Below, one piece after another: positions 60,478 through 64,000 of a stretch of DNA of 64,000 bases. Source of the DNA: Natrinema salinisoli (lineage in GTDB: Archaea; Halobacteriota; Halobacteria; Halobacteriales; Natrialbaceae); NCBI RefSeq assembly GCF_020405205.1, contig NZ_CP084469.1:2914001-2978000 (forward strand). The letters are read 5' to 3'. Position 1 is the stretch's first letter; each line of letters begins with the position of its first letter. The notes beneath the pieces are model-generated. The model saw only the letters and a program-made list of their open reading frames with translations, was not told the DNA's origin and did not search any database. A program made the translations under genes and the position numbers.

Positions 60478-60914
60478 TTCGTCGATCGGATCCGCGTGCG
60501 TCCGTCACGGGTCGTCCGCGATATCTGCGAAGATCCACCCACAAGTCTTCTTTCTACCACATTAAAATTAACTAGAGTAGTAGAAGAAATTATTGTTACG
60601 CGCCTTGTTGTAACATTCCATACACGTAACCGCCCGACCGTGCTCCTCGAAGGGCAGCGGCGAGCCCGTACCCACGATCTCGCATCTCGACGACCGCGAT
60701 CGCATTCTGGAACGGCCTTCGGCCCGCGTCTGGACGACGATCTCGAGAGCGTCGGTCCGACGAGTGTCGCTGTATTCGTCGGCCGCCTGTTCTCGGTCGG
60801 TAGTCCGGGCAGTACCAGTCCGGTCGGATCGCCACCCACACGAGTGGCCTCGCGATCCAGATCGAACCGGCCGCCGGTTCGGACTCCGAGTACAGCCGAC
60901 GCCTCAGTCGACTC
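60478..60914. other. Intergenic region, GH5 gene to cohesin-like gene
   Basis: A 437-bp stretch. The part next to the GH5 gene (about 60545-60620) is AT-rich, with TAATTTTAAT on the minus strand (60561-60570) as a possible TATA element and an untranslated leader of about 60 bases. Open frames on either strand here show no recognisable domain. Confidence 0.5.
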
Positions 60915-61637
60915 TCACTCCGACCTCCCGGATCGGTCACCCCGTCTCCCGAGCGCGTACGCGATCCGCCCTGCAGCGCCGATCACCGTAGCCGAGGGAC
61001 CGAAGCCCGGAATTTCGTCGTCGGTACCGGCAGTCGTCTCAGGTCCACCGCCACCGTCCGCCGATTCGCCATCTCCGACGGTGAGCGCCGCCGATTCGCC
61101 CGTCGATTCGACGACCTTGCCGTCGCCGTCCTCGAGCCGGACGATCTCGACCTCGGCTGTGGTTTCACCGACTGCCACTCCCTCGACTTCCACGTAGCCG
61201 ACATCGAGGTCAGTAGCACCGGCATCGATCGACTTCGCCGCGGCGAGACTCGCCGTCCCGTCCGTCGTTTCGACGTCCTGAACCAGGGCGTCGGCGAACG
61301 TCTCGCCGAGCCCGGCGTCGGCGACGGTCGCGACGTCCGTGTCGACGGTGACCTCGAGATCGAACCCCGAGAGTCCATCGGGGGCCTCGGTCAGGCCGAT
61401 ATCGACCGTCGTGGTCTCGCCCGAATCGATCGCCGTCTCCGCCGGCGTCATCGTTACCGTCGGTGTCTCACTCGTCTCGGCAACCGGTCCAGTCTTCCCG
61501 GCGACCGGTCCGGCCGCTACGCCCGCACTGACGAGGCCGGCGGCCGCCAGGAATCCCCGCCGGCCGATCGCATCGTCGGACGTTACGGCGCACTGACTCG
61601 CCCCTTCCACCCGTTTCGTTTCCGTAGTTTCGTGCAT
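60915..61637 (-). CDS. Cohesin-like domain protein with Tat signal and PGF-CTERM-like anchor
   Basis: A 240-residue surface protein. The Tat signal is IGRRGFLAAAGLVSAGVAAG (about 24-43). Residues about 60-188 look like a type I cohesin beta-sandwich: TVTMTPAETAIDSGETTTVDI, EAPDGLSGFDLEVTVDTDVA, GTASLAAAKSI, YVEVEGVAVGETTAEVEI. A close relative of this domain lies in the next protein (both have TTTVDIG and GLSGF). After an acidic Gly/Thr linker the C terminus reads EIPGFGPSATVIGAAGRIAY and a basic tail, a PGF-CTERM-like signal, although the Arg inside the hydrophobic run makes it less canonical. It would hold dockerin-bearing enzymes at the cell surface. The cohesin call needs an HMM test. Confidence 0.7.
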   Translation of the reverse strand: MHETTETKRVEGASQCAVTSDDAIGRRGFLAAAGLVSAGVAAGPVAGKTGPVAETSETPTVTMTPAETAIDSGETTTVDIGLTEAPDGLSGFDLEVTVDTDVATVADAGLGETFADALVQDVETTDGTASLAAAKSIDAGATDLDVGYVEVEGVAVGETTAEVEIVRLEDGDGKVVESTGESAALTVGDGESADGGGGPETTAGTDDEIPGFGPSATVIGAAGRIAYALGRRGDRSGRSE

Positions 61638-61860
61638 TGGTAGACAACTCCGTCAGGGCCACCGACCGCGTCCCGCAGATCGTCGCTCGACGACCGGGCC
61701 GGCGGTGGCAACGGACGGCACTCGTTCGAATCGATTCGTTCTCGTTGTTCGCCTCGATGTCACGGTATTCCGTCGAACCCCGCATCGAAACGGGAGTCGA
61801 CGGGGTACCGAATTCGAGGTACCGACGCGACGACGGCGGTCGGTCCCCCCGACGTCGGGA

Positions 61861-64000
61861 TTACGAGACCGTGATCTCGACGTCGTGGGTCGTCTGCCGT
61901 CCGCGCTGATCCGTCGCGGTAAGCGTCACCGTGTAGGTGCCACTGGACTCGTAGGAATGCCCGGCGTACCAGCCGCTGACGGACGTTCCGTCGCCGAGGT
62001 CCCACTCGAGCCCAGTGATCCAGATATCGCCGGGCGTGTCGTCCCTGACATGGAAGCCGATGCGCTCGCCGGTCTCGACGTCCGTGGCGCTCGGGTCGAT
62101 CTTCGCGAGGTGGTCGACCTCGAGGGGAATCTCGCCGTCGACGGGCTCCCAGGCGTAATTTTCCTCGTACTTCGGTTCCGTACCCTGGTTCGTCCACCGT
62201 GCTTCCCAGTCTTCGCCGTTCCAGTGAACGCGCTCGCCGCTCTGGTAGAGCGTGTTGGCGTCCCACTCGGGATACTCGCTGTCGCCACCGTCTTCGTTGT
62301 CGCCGTCGTCACCTCCCGCAGTCGTGGCGGAGACCGTCGCGGGATCGGTCTCCGTCCCCTCCTCACCGACCGCGCTGACGCCGATCTCGTAGGTCGTCTC
62401 GGCCTCGAGGTCGGTGACGGTGGCGCTGGTCGAGCTCGTGGTCGTTTCCTCGGTACCGTCGACGGAGACGACGTATTCGACGGCGTTCGGGTCGGAACTC
62501 CACGCGACTTCGATCGACGTCTCGTTCTCGGCGACGACCTCGAGGCCCTCGGGCGTGCTCGGCGGCACGTGGGGCTCCGCAGTCGTGGCGGAGACCGTAG
62601 CGGGGTCGGTCTCCGTCCCTTCCTCGCCGACCGCGCTGACGTTGATGTCGTAGGTGGTTCCCGACTCGAGATCGGGGACCGTAATGCTGGTCGAGGTCGT
62701 GGTGAGCGTCTCCTCCCCGCGGGCCCAGACGTTGTACTCGACGGCGTTCGGGTCAGAGTCCCACGCGACTTCGATCGACGTCTCGTTCTCGGCGACGACC
62801 TCGAGACCCTCGGGCGTGCTCGGCGGCGTATTGGCCTCCGCGGTCGTGGCGGAAATCGTCGCGGGGTCGGTCTCGGTGTCCTCCCCGCCGATGGCGCTAA
62901 CACCGATCTGATAGGTCGTGCCCGACTCGAGGTCGGTGACGGTGGCGCTGGTCGCTGTCGTGGTCGTTTCCTGCTCGCCGTCGACGTACACGGCGTACTC
63001 GTCGGCGTTCGGATCGGTCGCCCACGCGACCTCGATCGAGGTCTCGGTTTCGGCGACCACTTCGAGATCCTCGGGAACGCTCGGCGGCTTCTCGTCCGGT
63101 TCGCCGTCGCCGACGGTGAGCATCGCCTCTTCGAATTTCGGTTCGATGAGTTTCGCGCCGTCGTTGCCGGGAAGCGTTTCCATCGGGGTGTTCCCCTCCG
63201 CGACGTCGACGACCGTCTCGCCGTCGGCGACGCCCTCGAGTTCGACGGTTGCGAGGTCGAGGTCGGTCGTTCCTTCGCTGATCCGTTTTCCCGCCGCTGC
63301 GACGGTCGCGGACCCGTCGGTCACGTCGATCTCGGGCGGGAACAGGGAATCGGCGAACGTCTCACCGATCTCGGCGTCGACGATGATCGCGGCCTCGGTG
63401 TTGACGTCGATATCGAGTTCGAACCCGGACAGCCCGTTGGGGACCGCCGTCATGCCGATATCGACGGTCGTCGTCTGGCCCGGATCGACCTGAGCGTCGG
63501 CGAGATCCACGGTCACCGTGGGCGTCTCCGGCTCCGACCCCGCGACGGTCGTGGCCTGCACCGTCGCCATCCCGGAGGCGGTTTCGCCCTCACCGACGGC
63601 ACTGACGCCGATATCGTAGGTCGTGTCGGCCTCGAGCCCCGTGATTGTCGCGCTGCTCGAGGTCGTCGTCAGCTCCTGCTCGCCGTCGACGGAAACCGCG
63701 TACTCGAGGGCGTCCGGTACCGGACTCCACTCGACCTCGACCGAGGTCTCGCTCTCGTCGACGACCGCGAGGTCCGCGGGCATATCGGGCACGCTGGGGT
63801 CGTCGCCGACCCTGAGCGTCGGCGTCTCGTAGTCGACCGCGACCGCTTCGTCCTCGGCGTCGGTCAGCAGGAAGTCCGACAGTTCGACGTCGGTCGTCCC
63901 GTCTTCCTGTGCCTCGAGGACGAAGGTGGCGAACTCGTACTCGCTCGTTCCGACGTCCATGACCCCGCCGTCCTGCCTGAACGCAGCGTAGTCCGCCCGG
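61861..64000 (-). CDS. Scaffoldin-like multidomain surface protein, C-terminal part (cut by window edge)
   Basis: The frame is open to base 64000, so the N terminus is outside the window; 712 codons are seen. Numbering from the internal Met at 63960, the order is: end of a cohesin-like domain (1-53, FATFVLEAQEDGTTDVELSD), FN3-1 (about 55-139), a complete cohesin-like domain (about 146-285, TTTVDIGMTAVPNGLSGFEL), FN3-2, -3 and -4 (about 292-548), a CBM5/12-like module (about 563-608, YPEWDANTLYQSGERVHWNG) and a PKD-like domain (about 620-699, EWDLGDGTSVSGWYAGHSYE). No catalytic domain or C-terminal anchor is in the visible part. It could be a scaffold, or the tail of an enzyme whose catalytic domain is off-window. 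Confidence 0.72.
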   Translation of the reverse strand, partial: RADYAAFRQDGGVMDVGTSEYEFATFVLEAQEDGTTDVELSDFLLTDAEDEAVAVDYETPTLRVGDDPSVPDMPADLAVVDESETSVEVEWSPVPDALEYAVSVDGEQELTTTSSSATITGLEADTTYDIGVSAVGEGETASGMATVQATTVAGSEPETPTVTVDLADAQVDPGQTTTVDIGMTAVPNGLSGFELDIDVNTEAAIIVDAEIGETFADSLFPPEIDVTDGSATVAAAGKRISEGTTDLDLATVELEGVADGETVVDVAEGNTPMETLPGNDGAKLIEPKFEEAMLTVGDGEPDEKPPSVPEDLEVVAETETSIEVAWATDPNADEYAVYVDGEQETTTTATSATVTDLESGTTYQIGVSAIGGEDTETDPATISATTAEANTPPSTPEGLEVVAENETSIEVAWDSDPNAVEYNVWARGEETLTTTSTSITVPDLESGTTYDINVSAVGEEGTETDPATVSATTAEPHVPPSTPEGLEVVAENETSIEVAWSSDPNAVEYVVSVDGTEETTTSSTSATVTDLEAETTYEIGVSAVGEEGTETDPATVSATTAGGDDGDNEDGGDSEYPEWDANTLYQSGERVHWNGEDWEARWTNQGTEPKYEENYAWEPVDGEIPLEVDHLAKIDPSATDVETGERIGFHVRDDTPGDIWITGLEWDLGDGTSVSGWYAGHSYESSGTYTVTLTATDQRGRQTTHDVEITVS
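62317..63087 (-). repeat. Three tandem FN3-encoding repeats
   Basis: Three consecutive units of about 255-260 bp encode FN3 domains that share blocks such as PEGLEVVAENETSIEVAW, DPNAVEY and ETDPATVSATTA. Units 2 and 3 (of FN3-2 to -4) are the most alike, which suggests recent duplication. A fourth FN3 further upstream is more diverged. Confidence 0.8.

Noticed and set aside
57565-61197. A 1210-codon open frame on the plus strand across the GH5 genes
   Set aside because: It is antisense to three clear genes with Tat signals and catalytic motifs. Its composition (Val/Arg/Leu/Asp-rich, no domain) is typical of a GC-rich shadow frame.
62317-63087. Regular DNA repeats that might be taken for a CRISPR-like or satellite array
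   Set aside because: The period is about 255-260 bp and in frame; the units encode FN3 domains.

Overview
The window comes from a haloarchaeon (class Halobacteria). The evidence is GC-rich coding DNA with AT-rich promoters, very acidic proteins, archaeal information-processing genes (PCNA, TBP, primase large subunit PriL, clamp-loader subunit, Hjc, RNase Z), a fused double TatC next to an ordinary TatC, many twin-arginine signal peptides, Bat/HTH-10 regulators, HalOD1 domains and PGF-CTERM surface-anchoring tails. The genus cannot be fixed from the sequence alone. No rRNA, tRNA, CRISPR array or insertion sequence was seen. The gene at each edge is cut by the window.

Layout. 1-7.0 kb: 5' part of assimilatory nitrate reductase (minus strand) with a palindrome in its promoter; divergent tatC and double-tatC; a small RHH protein; RlmE; PCNA. 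7.3-12.5 kb: a large secreted subtilisin followed by a PGF-CTERM surface protein. 12.6-19.9 kb: housekeeping genes (HalOD1 protein, alpha/beta hydrolase, PriL, small membrane protein, SWIM protein, acyl-CoA dehydrogenase, Hjc, CPBP protease). 19.9-26.6 kb: a giant multi-PAS/GAF Bat regulator divergent from a HalOD1 protein and a degenerate receiver-PAS protein. 26.9-32.4 kb: SAH hydrolase, a sequon-rich secreted protein, a deoxyadenosine/SAH-type deaminase, a SpoIIM-like membrane protein and an acidic lipoprotein.

32.4-44.2 kb is a metal-handling island: CopA, an Lrp regulator with a TRASH metal-sensing tail, CopZ, a DUF318-type permease carrying two YHS metal-binding modules, a SHOCT membrane protein, an ABC exporter pair, an HTH-10 regulator, a MerB-like organomercurial lyase and CopB. 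44.3-54.9 kb returns to core genes: HisG, TBP, tRNA G10 methyltransferase, a Tat-exported esterase, a thioesterase, a CNNM-type protein, an RFC-like clamp-loader subunit, a surface protein and RNase Z.

54.9-64.0 kb is the most striking part. Five consecutive minus-strand genes encode three Tat-exported GH5-type glycoside hydrolases, each ending in a nearly identical dockerin-like module, then a cohesin-like protein with a probable PGF-CTERM anchor, then a large multidomain protein (cohesin-like, four FN3, CBM5/12-like and PKD-like modules) that runs off the window. Read together they look like a compact archaeal cellulosome-like system: dockerin-bearing enzymes, a cell-surface cohesin receptor and a carbohydrate-binding scaffold. 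This is inferred from sequence patterns and has not been demonstrated.
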